From PLA3 sp964592235 (GTDB taxonomy: Bacteria > Planctomycetota > Phycisphaerae > UBA1845 > UTPLA1): a stretch of 64,000 nucleotides of DNA. The notes under the pieces were generated by a model that saw only the letters and a program-made list of their open reading frames with translations, was not told the DNA's origin and did not search any database. The DNA is taken from assembly GCA_964592235.1 (NCBI GenBank), contig CAZQCF010000018.1:8921-72920 (forward strand), read 5' to 3'. Of this stretch, positions 51,325-60,154 are shown in pieces (position 1 is the first letter of the stretch; each line of letters opens with the position of its first letter). The translations under genes were made by a program, and so were the position numbers.

Positions 51325-53126
51325 TGCGTCGAGGAAGTTTCACAACACTGGTGCTCGCTCTGGCGGGGGGGATGTTGCCCGGTGCATGGGCAGCATCGTC
51401 GGTGCGCGCGCAGGAAATCAGCGCAAACATCAACACGACCCAGGCTCTGATGGGTGAAACGCTCATCGTGCATGTTCAGGTGAAGAATCCGAAGCAGGCG
51501 AGCGCCCCCGAACCGCCGAAGACCGACGACTTCGAGATTCAGATGTCGGGCACCGGGCCGCAGCAGTCCAGCTCGACGTACATCATCAACAACAAACGCT
51601 GGACTGATGTCACGTACACCTATACCTTCACTGCGCGGCCGAAGCGCGCCGGCCGACTTGTGCTGCCGCCGTTTCGGTTTCGTGAGGGCGGGGCAGTTTT
51701 CGCAACCGATCCGATCAACGTCCAGGTCAACCGGCATCTCGGCGGTGAATTGCTGCTGGCCGAAGTTCAATCGCGTCTCACGCGTGCCTACGTCGGCCAG
51801 CCGGTCGATCTGACGCTCGAGGTATGGGTCAAGCAATACGAGCGCGACGGATTCCGCCTCGACGTGAGCGACATGTGGACGTTGCTGATGCGTAACCAGC
51901 AGCTCAACGCGCTCGGTGTGTTCGAGAAGGTGGCGACGCCAAAGTGGAAACCGGGGCAGCGGAATGACGACTCCGGCAAATCCCAGGAGTATTTTGTGTA
52001 TCTTCTGGAGACAACCGTCTATCCGGAGCGGCCCGGGCCGTTTGATTTCGGCACCATCACCTTGGGCATGAATTACCCCATCACGCTTCGGCGCGACGTC
52101 TTCGGGCGAATCTCCATTGATCGAGATCGCGTCGTGCAGGTGGCGGCCAGGACGCCCAAGCTGGAAATCCTGCCGGTACCGACGCAGAACCGCCCAGCGG
52201 ATTTCAACGGCGCGATTGGCCGCTTCACCGTGACCGCCACGGCCAAGCCCGCGGAAGTGGCCGTCGGCGACCCGATCACATTGACGCTTGCGATCCGCGG
52301 TAGCGGCACACCCCTGGATCGACTTAGTGCGCCGAAGTTGGCGAATGTCGGTGAATTGACTCGAGACTTTGACGTTCCGGCGGATTCACCAGCCGGCGAC
52401 CTGGAGGGCGATCGAAAGGAATTTTCTGTTACGATACGCCCACTGCGCGAAGACGTGAATCAGATTCCGCCGCTCCCAATGAGCTACTTCGACCCCGCGG
52501 CAGAGCAATTCGGCACGGCAAGAACCAAGGCGATACCAATCCGCGTCAAGCCGGCCGCGAAGCTCGCGCTGCCGACTCAACTCGGTGCGCCCAATGGCGC
52601 GCGACCCATGACGGCGCAGCCGACCGAGGCGACCGAAGGCCTGATCGCCAATTTCACCAGCCCTGCGGAAGTGCTCGTAAACCAGGATCTCGCGGTGGGA
52701 GCGGCAGGCTGGTTCCTGCTGGCGGCGTGTCCGCTCACCTATGCCGGAGCGTGGCTGGCCGCACGCCGTTCCAGGCGACTGGCCGGGGATACCAAGGCTC
52801 GGCGGGCGTCCCGTGCCTATGCATCCGCCAAGCAGCGCCTGGCTGCTAGCGCCAAGAACGACGCAGCGACGCTCCGCACCGTGTTAACGACGTATGCGGC
52901 GGACAAGTTTGGCAGCGATGGCGCCGGACTGACGAGAGCCGAAACGGTTGCACTGATTCGTGCGCGGGGAGCCGGCGACGCCCTGACCGCCGAAGTGGAC
53001 CGGTTGCTTGAAGCGCTGGAAGCGGCGGAGTACGGCGGCGCGGCTTTGAACCAACCTCGTGACGTGATCGGACCCAATCACGTGCGCGCTGTGATCGACT
53101 CCCTTGAAATGGTCAGAATGCGATGA
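51324..53126 (+). CDS. batD: BatD, large beta-rich membrane protein
   Basis: 600 residues from the ATG at 51324; a TTG 6 bases earlier is less likely. A Sec signal (LVLALAGGMLPGAWA, cut near RAQ) precedes a family motif region: INTTQALMGETLIVHVQVKN, YIINNKRWTDVTYTYTFTAR and GRLVLPPFRF. Several Ig-like domains follow. One membrane helix (AAGWFLLAACPLTYAGAWLA) leads to a cytoplasmic helical end. It acts with BatA and BatB. Confidence 0.9.
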   Translation: MRRGSFTTLVLALAGGMLPGAWAASSVRAQEISANINTTQALMGETLIVHVQVKNPKQASAPEPPKTDDFEIQMSGTGPQQSSSTYIINNKRWTDVTYTYTFTARPKRAGRLVLPPFRFREGGAVFATDPINVQVNRHLGGELLLAEVQSRLTRAYVGQPVDLTLEVWVKQYERDGFRLDVSDMWTLLMRNQQLNALGVFEKVATPKWKPGQRNDDSGKSQEYFVYLLETTVYPERPGPFDFGTITLGMNYPITLRRDVFGRISIDRDRVVQVAARTPKLEILPVPTQNRPADFNGAIGRFTVTATAKPAEVAVGDPITLTLAIRGSGTPLDRLSAPKLANVGELTRDFDVPADSPAGDLEGDRKEFSVTIRPLREDVNQIPPLPMSYFDPAAEQFGTARTKAIPIRVKPAAKLALPTQLGAPNGARPMTAQPTEATEGLIANFTSPAEVLVNQDLAVGAAGWFLLAACPLTYAGAWLAARRSRRLAGDTKARRASRAYASAKQRLAASAKNDAATLRTVLTTYAADKFGSDGAGLTRAETVALIRARGAGDALTAEVDRLLEALEAAEYGGAALNQPRDVIGPNHVRAVIDSLEMVRMR

Positions 53127-53998
53127 AACGTCTTGTCTGCATTGCTGTGATTTCGTTGCTGGGGGCGCGGCCCGCAGCCGCGCAGGATCCGATCGCACCG
53201 CCGGCGTCGCCTTTGGAGCGGTCGGCGATGACTAACGAGAGCCTCTTTGAAGCGGCTCTGCACAGTTACGAACAAGGCATCGCGCAGGGCGGCGGAACCA
53301 ATCCGCAATCGCGCCGGCTTCTCGAAGAAGCGCGCGAAGGTTTCGTTGAGTTAACCCGCCGCGGCATTCGCAACGGTCGGCTCTACTTCAACATCGCCAA
53401 CACGCACATGCAATTGGGCGAATTGGGCGAGGCAATCCTGAACTACCGAATCGCGATGCACCTGACTCGCGGCGAACCGGCGATCCGCCACAACCTCGAA
53501 GCCGCTCGCAAACTGTGCCGCATGACCTTCACCCGGCCGACGGTCAGCGCCGTGCGCGACACACTTCTTGCATGGCACGACCACACGTCGCTCGCGTCGC
53601 GTCTGCGCGTCGCCATGGGAGCCTACGGCTGCTTCTGGCTTGCATTGCTTGTGGGGTTGCGGACGGGCCGTCGCCCCGCGGTCATCTGGTCTTGCGCGGT
53701 GACAGGGATGGTGGCCCTGGCGGTGGGGAGCAGTGTTGCCTACGAGCAGGTCGTCGCAGCGCAAAGCCGCGAAGGCGTCGTCATTCACTCGGAGGTGACC
53801 CTTCGCAAGGGAAACGGCCAGTACTACGACCCCGCACTGGTCCAGCCACTGCCGGAAGGCGTGGAATTTCGTGTGTTGGCGTCGCGAGAAGACGTGACCG
53901 GCGCGACGTGGTATCAGATCGAGCTCCCGGACGGCAAGGATGGCTGGCTGCCGGCGGATGCCGTGCGCATCATTGGATTCGAATCGGCCAGCGGGTAG
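53123..53998 (+). CDS. batE: BatE-like protein with TPR and C-terminal SH3-type domain
   Basis: 291 residues. A signal peptide (LVCIAVISLLGARPAAAQ) precedes TPR-like helices (RLYFNIANTHMQLGELGEAI, NYRIAMHLTRGEPAIRHNLE). Two membrane helices (GAYGCFWLALLVGL, SCAVTGMVALAVGSSVAYE) separate them from a bacterial SH3 domain (HSEVTLRKGNGQYYDPALVQ; ATWYQIELPDGKDGWLPADA). This is the usual BatE layout and the last gene of the operon, coupled to batD by ATGA. Confidence 0.87.
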   Translation: MKRLVCIAVISLLGARPAAAQDPIAPPASPLERSAMTNESLFEAALHSYEQGIAQGGGTNPQSRRLLEEAREGFVELTRRGIRNGRLYFNIANTHMQLGELGEAILNYRIAMHLTRGEPAIRHNLEAARKLCRMTFTRPTVSAVRDTLLAWHDHTSLASRLRVAMGAYGCFWLALLVGLRTGRRPAVIWSCAVTGMVALAVGSSVAYEQVVAAQSREGVVIHSEVTLRKGNGQYYDPALVQPLPEGVEFRVLASREDVTGATWYQIELPDGKDGWLPADAVRIIGFESASG

Positions 53999-54087
53999 GA
54001 TGTATCCGACACGCACGCGGCCGGCCGGGAAGCCGACTTGGCTTGCTTGTCGCGGGCGCTGTGCCGTGCACAACCGAGGAAATTCGA

Positions 54088-54567
54088 ATGGCCACGCAGC
54101 AGGCAGACAAAAAGGGCGGACCGCTTTCTGGCGCCCTGGGATTGTTTGTCTTTGTCGCACTCCTCGGAACGGCGGGCTTCTTGAGCTATCGCACGCTGAC
54201 TTCGGCCGAGCCGGCCGCGCCCCGTTCCATCGACCGCGACTTCCTCTGTTCCGAGACCGGCAAGCACTTTCGTTATGCATTGCAGGTGGGGGAGTCGTGG
54301 CCGGTTTCCTCGCCTTATTCCATGAAGCATACAGGCTATCCTGCGGAGCGATGCTATTGGACACGCGCCGGCAAGCGCAAGCTCGAGCCGACCTACGTCA
54401 TCCTCAACGAAATGCTCAACAAGCCCGGTGACACCATCTGCCCTGACTGCGGCCGGATTGTGATCGGCCACAACCCCGAACCCCCGCAGACCGTCCCGCT
54501 CGCTGACGCGCCGACGTCCCAGTCCGCATCACCGGCATCAAACAATGTGTCTGAGCCGCGACCGTGA
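54088..54567 (+). CDS. Membrane-anchored protein with paired cysteines, unknown function
   Basis: 159 residues. One N-terminal helix (GALGLFVFVALLGTAGFLSY) is followed by a compact domain with RDFLCSETGKHFRYALQVGE, AERCYWTRAGKRK and GDTICPDCGRIVIGHNP. The Cys residues could bind zinc (CxxC near the end). The last residues (VSEPRP) and the stop codon come from a copy of the dispersed repeat, so the original C-terminus may have been different. GAGG precedes the ATG. It follows batE by 89 bases. Not recognised. Confidence 0.72.
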   Translation: MATQQADKKGGPLSGALGLFVFVALLGTAGFLSYRTLTSAEPAAPRSIDRDFLCSETGKHFRYALQVGESWPVSSPYSMKHTGYPAERCYWTRAGKRKLEPTYVILNEMLNKPGDTICPDCGRIVIGHNPEPPQTVPLADAPTSQSASPASNNVSEPRP

Positions 54568-54569
54568 GG
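54552..54569 (+). repeat. Dispersed repeat, copy D, supplying a stop codon
   Basis: TGAGCCGCGACCGTGAGG. The TGA inside CCGTGAGG is the stop of the gene ending at 54567. Confidence 0.7.
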
Positions 54570-54951
54570 ACCCGCTGCGCGAAGCGCCTTGTCTGATCCA
54601 CAACCGCAAGGAAGCCGGTTCGGCTTTTCCGAGTTCCCGCTGTTCTGCCCCGGAGGCTCTTCAACATCCTGCCGCGCGCGGCTCGGGTTTGAACACACTC
54701 CGTCGTAATCCCGTTGCCACCAGATCGAGCCCGCGCGCAACGTCTCTGAGTTACCCGGTGCCCCCTTGCGGTCGCGACTCGATTCAAACGCGGCCTATAC
54801 CTGATTCAGCGGTCCTCGACGGCGATGGGGGATTGTCCCTAAACTTCCCCCCTGCGCGATGGGGCGACTGCGTTTGGAATGATTCGCCGGAGTAGGGAGC
54901 AGAGGCGAGACAGCAGGCGCGGCGATAACCGCGAAGGAGCTTTCGGCAATC
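54568..54951. other. 384-bp intergenic region before terC
   Basis: No gene seen. It is bordered by repeat copy D on the left and holds copy E at 54761-54781. The GGAGTAGGGAGCAG segment at about 54889 looks a little like part of a yybP-ykoY manganese riboswitch, but the rest of the aptamer is missing. No clear promoter was found for terC. Confidence 0.5.
54761..54781 (-). repeat. Dispersed repeat, copy E (degenerate)
   Basis: On the minus strand it reads CGAGTCGCGACCGCAAGGG followed by GG, two or three changes from the core. Confidence 0.5.
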
Positions 54952-55920
54952 ATGGAATTCTGGCTGTGGGGTGGATTTGTTGCGTTCGTACTCATCATGC
55001 TCGCCCTGGATTTGGGCGTGCTGAATCGCAAGGCCCACGTCGTCGCGACGCGGGAGGCCCTGATCTGGGCGGGGTTCTGTGTTTTCCTTGCGCTGCTCTT
55101 CAACGTCTTCCTGTATTTCGCCTACGACCGCAACTGGTTCGACATCGCCACGCGCGGCGGCACGCTTTCGGGCAAGGCGGCTGCGACCCAATTCTTCACC
55201 GGCTGGTTGATCGAGCAATCGTTGAGCCTCGACAACATCTTCGTCATCGCGCTCATTTTTCAATACTTCGCGGTGCCGCGCATTCATCAGCACCGCACGC
55301 TCTTCTGGGGCATCATCGGGGCGCTGGTCATGCGCATGGCGATGATTCTCGCCGGGGCGGCGCTCATCCAGCGCTTCACCTGGACCATTTATGTGTTCGG
55401 CATCCTGCTGCTGTACACGGCGGTCAAAATGTACCGCTCACAGGATGAGGCCGTCGAGCCAAACCGCAACCCGCTGGTGAAACTGGCGCGAAAACTGTAC
55501 CCCGTCACAGACGAATTCCACGGGGAGAAGTTTTTCGTGCGCGTGGACGGCCGCCGGGCGATCACGCCGCTTTTTCTCGTGCTGCTGGTGATAGAGAGCA
55601 CCGATCTGCTTTTCGCGGTGGACTCCATCCCCGCGATCTTCGCGATCACGAAGGACCCGTTCATCGTGTTCACGTCCAACGTCTTCGCGATCCTGAACCT
55701 GCGGTCGCTTTACTTCGTACTGGCCAGCATGTTGGAGAAGTTCAAGTACCTCAAGCCGAGCCTTGTGTTTGTTCTGGCCTATGTCGGAGTCAAAATGCTG
55801 CTGTCGCATCATTACCCCATACCGACCGAAGCATCACTCTCGGTGATCATCGGCATCCTCGCGGTCGGCATCATTGCATCGGTGATTAGCAGCAAGCGCG
55901 AGATGAGTCGGAGCGCCTGA
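54952..55920 (+). CDS. TerC/Alx family membrane protein, probable metal ion exporter
   Basis: 322 residues with about nine membrane helices. Typical parts are ALDLGVLNRKAHVVATREAL, the acidic helix GWLIEQSLSLDNIFVIALIF, PRIHQHRTLFWGIIGALVMR, and VVIESTDLLFAVDSIPAIFA-type LLVIESTDLLFAVDSIPAIF with DPFIVFTSNVFAILNLRSLY. Alx/TerC members export Mn2+ or support metal loading of exchanged proteins. The function by homology only. ATG 2 bases before the next gene's partner: the PGPGW gene follows after 1 base. Confidence 0.92.
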   Translation: MEFWLWGGFVAFVLIMLALDLGVLNRKAHVVATREALIWAGFCVFLALLFNVFLYFAYDRNWFDIATRGGTLSGKAAATQFFTGWLIEQSLSLDNIFVIALIFQYFAVPRIHQHRTLFWGIIGALVMRMAMILAGAALIQRFTWTIYVFGILLLYTAVKMYRSQDEAVEPNRNPLVKLARKLYPVTDEFHGEKFFVRVDGRRAITPLFLVLLVIESTDLLFAVDSIPAIFAITKDPFIVFTSNVFAILNLRSLYFVLASMLEKFKYLKPSLVFVLAYVGVKMLLSHHYPIPTEASLSVIIGILAVGIIASVISSKREMSRSA

Positions 55921-55921
55921 C

Positions 55922-56278
55922 ATGGTGCTGAAAACCGCGAAGCGACTGGTCATTATTATCGTTGGCTTTACGGTCGTGCTGATCGGTATCGCGCTGATCG
56001 TCCTGCCGGGGCCGGCGTTCCTGGTGATCCCCGCGGGGCTGGCGATCCTCGGCACGGAGTTTCTCTGGGCGAAGCGGCTGATGAATCGCATCAAGCGCAA
56101 GACCGGGGCTGTGCTGGGGAAATTTGAAGCCGTCGTCTTCTGCCCGAATTGCGAAGCCGATCTTGTGGGCAAGGCGCTCAAGCCGGGTCATATCTGCCCA
56201 GATTGCGACGCGCCGATTTCGTCCGATACGGCTGACCGGGCCAATGCCGAGCAGGCCCGTCGAACGTCAAAGAATTGA
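55922..56278 (+). CDS. PGPGW-type transmembrane protein with a C-terminal zinc ribbon
   Basis: 118 residues. Two hydrophobic helices around LVIIIVGFTVVLIGIALIVL and the PGPAFLVIPAGLAILGTEF loop match the PGPGW family, here with PGPA. A zinc ribbon follows: CPNCEADLVGKALKPGHICP with a final CPDC. It is one base after terC, so probably co-transcribed and perhaps a partner. The 3' end overlaps the SEC-C gene on the other strand by 12 bases. Confidence 0.8.
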   Translation: MVLKTAKRLVIIIVGFTVVLIGIALIVLPGPAFLVIPAGLAILGTEFLWAKRLMNRIKRKTGAVLGKFEAVVFCPNCEADLVGKALKPGHICPDCDAPISSDTADRANAEQARRTSKN

Positions 56279-56746
56279 ATCGTCAACCTGCTTCAGCGTG
56301 GCCGGGCCGACGGCGGGGGAGGGGCGCCAGGCACGCAGGACTTCCTCCGAAATCGGAAAGCGATGCTCGCGTGGTTCTTCGACCCAGGTCGGAAGCGTCG
56401 GACAGGGCAACGGATGCTCTTCCAGGCGCTGCTTCATCGAACTGACTCGTCGGCGACCGACGTAGGAACCGTGCGACCAGGGCTTCCACTGATAGTCGAT
56501 GACGTCGTCCCGCAATTCGGCGACATCCCGATCACGACAACAGGCAGCATACGAGCGGCCCGACGCGCAGGCGCACGGATCATCCGGGCCGAGTCGCCCG
56601 AGTCGCGCGTAGTAGTCCAGCAACTCGCGGTTGCGCTCGGAACAAGCGACGCGATTGAGAATCACCAGGATGGCCAGCGCCGCCATGACAGAGGCAGCCA
56701 GCACCAGCAGGACGGTCATTGTTGTGCCGAATTCGCCAAATGCCAT
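56267..56746 (-). CDS. Membrane protein with an SEC-C zinc-binding motif
   Basis: 159 residues. One N-terminal helix (VLLVLAASVMAALAILVIL) is followed by an SEC-C motif PCACASGRSYAACC, the C-x-C-x8-C-C zinc site known from SecA tails. The rest (DDVIDYQWKPWSHGSYVGRR and on) is polar, without a recognised domain. SEC-C motifs bind SecB or ribosomes in some proteins; here the role is open. It has its own start, 35 bases after the M28 peptidase gene upstream. Confidence 0.75.
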   Translation of the reverse strand: MAFGEFGTTMTVLLVLAASVMAALAILVILNRVACSERNRELLDYYARLGRLGPDDPCACASGRSYAACCRDRDVAELRDDVIDYQWKPWSHGSYVGRRRVSSMKQRLEEHPLPCPTLPTWVEEPREHRFPISEEVLRAWRPSPAVGPATLKQVDDSIL

Positions 56747-56781
56747 GAATCAAGCACTCCCGCCACGGGGCGGCACGAGGT

Positions 56782-58164
56782 TTACTCCTTTGCCGGCCAC
56801 GGATAAGCAACGACGCTGCGATGGCCGTCGCGGTCCACGGCGCGAATGCCGAAGATGAAATGATCTTTCGATAGTTCGTGGGTGTAACTCGCAACCAGGC
56901 CGACGGATCGTGACGCTTCCCAGGTCGGAGCAGATGTTCGCCGCCAGACGACTTCGTAGCCGGCGAGGTCCGGTTCCCTTCCCAAATCCCACGCGAGCGT
57001 CGTCGTGTTCTCGAGTTTGGCGGTGATGACTCGCGCGTTGGCCGGCGCGGACGGGGCGAGGGCCAGCGATGCCATTGCGGCGGCATTCACTTTCGCCACA
57101 CGCGTCAGGTAAGAGAAGTCGACATGCTCGACGACATCGCCGAAGGAACGGCTGCCCTCGGTGCGTACGTTCTGATGTTGGCGGTCGTAGTTTTCCTGCA
57201 TCTCGGTGATGCGGATCGCCGGGTAACCCTGTTCGCTGAAGGCGGTGTGATCACCGCCACGGAGAAATCGATCCTTGCGATGCACGAGCATCGTCTCAAA
57301 CGCGGGCAGGTGGGAATTCGCAGTTTCACCGAAATACCGGGCCAGTTGCCGCGCGGGGGAATCGCTCTCCGCGCCAATGGCAACTCGAATCTTACGGTCT
57401 TCCTCCGACTCCAGGGCCGGCATGCCCTCGCTGAAGACGCGCACGCGACGATCATCACGCACACCCAGCGTGCTGACCGAATTACCGACGATGTCGTTGG
57501 TGATCATGCCCGCGATGTTGGCGTTGCGCAGGCGGTATTGCTTGGCAAGAAACCGCGAACCCACCAGTCCCTGTTCCTCGCCGGCGACGCAGGCGAACAC
57601 GAGTGTCGCGTCGAACGTGTGACGCGACATGACCCGCGCCAGCTCCATCACCAGCGCCACGCCGCTGGCATCGTCGTTCGCTCCCGGCGCGTCGGACGTG
57701 GCATCCTTCGGGTCGCTGGGAATCGAGTCGTAGTGCCCGCTGATGAGATAAACGCGATCCTTTGAGGCCGGGTCTGATCCCGGCAGCGTGGCGAGAATGT
57801 TGACGATCTCCACGTCGCGGAAGACGCGATTGCCGTCGGCCTTGGCGGTGAAGGATTGCGCCTCGACGCTTAATCTCTCGTTGGACTCGGCGGCGATCTT
57901 GTCCATCTCGGCCTTGATCCAGCGTCGCGCCGCACCGATGCCGCGAAACTCGCTCTCCGTCTCGCTCAACGTATGCCGCGTGCCGAACGACGCGAGCTTC
58001 TCCACCGTGGCGCGCAGACGGTCCTGCGAAATTTCGGCGACAATCTGACGTACCTGCGGATGACCGCCGGGCGCGCAGCCGGCCGTGGCTGTGAGGGCGA
58101 TTAACAGCATCCAGGCGAGTGTCGCCGTCGGCTTAAGTTTGGGTCTGAAGGAGTGTGAGGACAT
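56782..58164 (-). CDS. M28 family zinc aminopeptidase lipoprotein with a C-terminal beta domain
   Basis: 460 residues. A lipoprotein signal (LAWMLLIALTATAGC) shows it is exported and lipid-anchored. The M28 catalytic domain has the zinc ligands in YLISGHYDSIPSD (His), PGANDDASGVALVMELA (Asp), and VAGEEQGLVGSRFLA (Glu-Glu). A later His lies in GGDHTAFSEQGYPAIR. The last 90 residues (LENTTTLAWDLGREPDLAGY) are fibronectin III-like. It probably cleaves N-terminal residues from peptides outside the cell. The ATG at 58164 lies inside the cca 3' end (32-base overlap). Confidence 0.9.
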   Translation of the reverse strand: MSSHSFRPKLKPTATLAWMLLIALTATAGCAPGGHPQVRQIVAEISQDRLRATVEKLASFGTRHTLSETESEFRGIGAARRWIKAEMDKIAAESNERLSVEAQSFTAKADGNRVFRDVEIVNILATLPGSDPASKDRVYLISGHYDSIPSDPKDATSDAPGANDDASGVALVMELARVMSRHTFDATLVFACVAGEEQGLVGSRFLAKQYRLRNANIAGMITNDIVGNSVSTLGVRDDRRVRVFSEGMPALESEEDRKIRVAIGAESDSPARQLARYFGETANSHLPAFETMLVHRKDRFLRGGDHTAFSEQGYPAIRITEMQENYDRQHQNVRTEGSRSFGDVVEHVDFSYLTRVAKVNAAAMASLALAPSAPANARVITAKLENTTTLAWDLGREPDLAGYEVVWRRTSAPTWEASRSVGLVASYTHELSKDHFIFGIRAVDRDGHRSVVAYPWPAKE

Positions 58165-59398
58165 AGCGGTGTGCGGATTCCCGGTTGGACAGCTCGCCAT
58201 TGAGTTGAGCATAGTACACTTGATCGAGCAGTTTCTTGTAAATGGGGCCGCGTGGCACTTTCAACCGTGCGAGGTCGTCGCCGGTGAACAGGGGTTTGGG
58301 CGCGACGTCCTGCGGGGCAATGGCGCGAACGCGGGCCTGAATCCGGCGAAACGGCGACGCCGGTTGCCCCGTCGCGCGGAGTCTTGCCGCGAACATGGAA
58401 AGCAAGTCACCGAACGCATCGTGGGCCATGAGCAGCTTCAGGTCCGCAAGCGTCAACCGGTCAGGCTCATTCAGCGCGGCTTGCTTCTCGTGCAACCATC
58501 GAACAGTCCGCCGAGTTTGATTGCTGCACCGCAGCGCGTCGCACGTTTCGTCGACCTCCGACAGCGACATGGCATGCACCGTGATCGCAAGGCAAAGATC
58601 GGCACTGCTGCGCGCGGGCAATTCACCGAGCCATGCCTCGATCAGCTCTTCGTGCCCGCGCAGTCCACGTGCAGCCGGCCACAAGTGAAATAGCACGTCG
58701 CTTCGATGAAGAAGTTCGAACGCCTTCGCCCGGCGCGGATGCTCGAACATCGCTGCGAGTTCGGTCCAGATTCGCTCGGGACTGATTCGCGCGATCGACG
58801 GCGCGTTCAAACACATCGCGGCCCAGGTGCCGCGCGCGATTTCAAAATCAAACCGCGCCGCGAATCGAATGGCACGCAGCAGGCGAAGGTGATCCTCCGC
58901 AAAACGACGATCCGGCGCTCCGATGGCGCGGATCACGCGGCGCTCAAGGTCGGCCTGGCCGCCAACGTGGTCGATCACTGTTCGCGCAACCGGATCGTAG
59001 AACATGCCGTTAATCGTGAAATCTCGCCGCTCCGCATCATGCCGCGCATCCGTGAATCGCACAGCGGTGGGGCGGCGGCCATCGGCGTAATCGCCGTCGG
59101 TGCGAAACGTCGCCGTCTCGATGGCGTGCGAACCGATCCGAACCAGCATGACGCCGAACTTCGCACCGACCTGCTGCGTTCGCCGGAACAGGCGGATCAC
59201 TTCGCGCGGCTCGGCCGAAGTGGCCACGTCGTAATCGTCGGGCCGTTTGCCCAGCAGCATGTCGCGCACGCAGCCGCCGGCGAAATAGGCGACATGACCG
59301 GCCTCCTGCAGGACGCGCACAACTTTCAAGGCCGCGCTGCGGGGCGTGAGAGCCTTGCGTTCGGTTGACAACGGTGGCCGGGTCTGGCGGGAAGGCAT
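58133..59398 (-). CDS. cca: CCA tRNA nucleotidyltransferase / poly(A) polymerase family protein
   Basis: 421 residues, class II. The head domain shows YFAGGCVRDMLLGKRPDDYD with the two catalytic Asp, ETATFRTDGDYADGRRP, and the conserved ERRDFTINGMFYDP. The neck follows in DHLRLLRAIRFAARFDFEI and SPERIWTEL. The tRNA genes here lack encoded CCA, as seen at 44823, so this activity is needed. Poly(A) polymerase activity cannot be excluded. The gene lies 18 bases after rsmD and overlaps the M28 gene. Confidence 0.92.
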   Translation of the reverse strand: MPSRQTRPPLSTERKALTPRSAALKVVRVLQEAGHVAYFAGGCVRDMLLGKRPDDYDVATSAEPREVIRLFRRTQQVGAKFGVMLVRIGSHAIETATFRTDGDYADGRRPTAVRFTDARHDAERRDFTINGMFYDPVARTVIDHVGGQADLERRVIRAIGAPDRRFAEDHLRLLRAIRFAARFDFEIARGTWAAMCLNAPSIARISPERIWTELAAMFEHPRRAKAFELLHRSDVLFHLWPAARGLRGHEELIEAWLGELPARSSADLCLAITVHAMSLSEVDETCDALRCSNQTRRTVRWLHEKQAALNEPDRLTLADLKLLMAHDAFGDLLSMFAARLRATGQPASPFRRIQARVRAIAPQDVAPKPLFTGDDLARLKVPRGPIYKKLLDQVYYAQLNGELSNRESAHRYVLTLLQTQT

Positions 59399-59416
59399 GG
59401 GATCAGCGCGAGCGGC

Positions 59417-60022
59417 TTACAACTCCTCGGCGGCGAACGGTCGGTACAACGTAATCGTCATCGTACCGTAAGAGCGGACTTCGTGGGTGTGCCAACGGCC
59501 GGCCATTCGAGGTGGTGCGCAAAAGCGGATGTCGTGCCGCCAGACGAGAGTGGCGTCAGATTCAATCGGGACCTGCTCGCCAAGGCGTTCGAACACACGG
59601 ACCATCGGAGACCCAGCCTCCACGTTCTCACTCAAAGGATAGGGCGGATCAAGAAAGATCAACCCGAATGCCGAGCCGGGCGGAGTCGGCCGAGCAAGTA
59701 GCGTCTCGGCGGCCGCAGGGACAACGGTTGCGATGTCGATTTTTAGCGCCTGGAGGTTCTCTCGCAGGCATTGAAGGGCGGCCGGGTCTCGTTCGACGAA
59801 TGTCGCCGAAGCGGCGCCGCGCGAGATGGCCTCAATCCCCAGTGACCCCGCGCCGCTGTACAGGTCCAGCGCGTGCAGTGCCGGCAATCGCCCGGGCATC
59901 GCCAGCCTTGCACCCAGCCAGTCGAACAGCGCGACTTTGACCCGATCGAGGATCGGCCTCGTCGCCAGCCCCGGCGGCGCAACGAGCGGCCGCCCCCGAT
60001 GAATACCTGCGATGACGCGCAT
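59417..60022 (-). CDS. rsmD: 16S rRNA (guanine966-N2)-methyltransferase
   Basis: 201 residues starting MRVIAGIHRGRPLVAPPG. The SAM-binding motif is ALDLYSGAGSLGIEAISRGA and the catalytic motif FLDPPYPL, typical of RsmD. The minus-strand frame continues open for about 1.4 kb upstream, but only as a mirror of hisS. A TATACT lies 8 bases before the ATG (plus 60031-60036) without a ribosome-binding site, so the mRNA may be leaderless. First gene of rsmD-cca-M28. Confidence 0.9.
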   Translation of the reverse strand: MRVIAGIHRGRPLVAPPGLATRPILDRVKVALFDWLGARLAMPGRLPALHALDLYSGAGSLGIEAISRGAASATFVERDPAALQCLRENLQALKIDIATVVPAAAETLLARPTPPGSAFGLIFLDPPYPLSENVEAGSPMVRVFERLGEQVPIESDATLVWRHDIRFCAPPRMAGRWHTHEVRSYGTMTITLYRPFAAEEL

Positions 60023-60073
60023 GATCCAAAAGTATATCGCATCGGCCGAGCCGGCGGCATGGCGCGAATCGGA

Positions 60074-60102
60074 TTGACCCGCGCCCAAAGCGTTCATAGA
60101 AT
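60074..60102 (+). promoter_or_regulatory. Sigma70-type promoter for hisS
   Basis: TTGACC (60074-60079), a 17-base spacer, then TAGAAT (60097-60102). Transcription would start near 60109, giving a leader of about 46 bases. Confidence 0.65.
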
Positions 60103-60154
60103 CGGGCCGTAGCGAAGAATTGTTCCAGTATTCATTGTCAAACCGGCTCCCCGC

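Noticed and set aside
54880..54930. yybP-ykoY manganese riboswitch upstream of terC
   Set aside because: GGAGTAG and GCGAGACAG fragments are present, but adjacent to each other; the intervening stems of the aptamer are missing.
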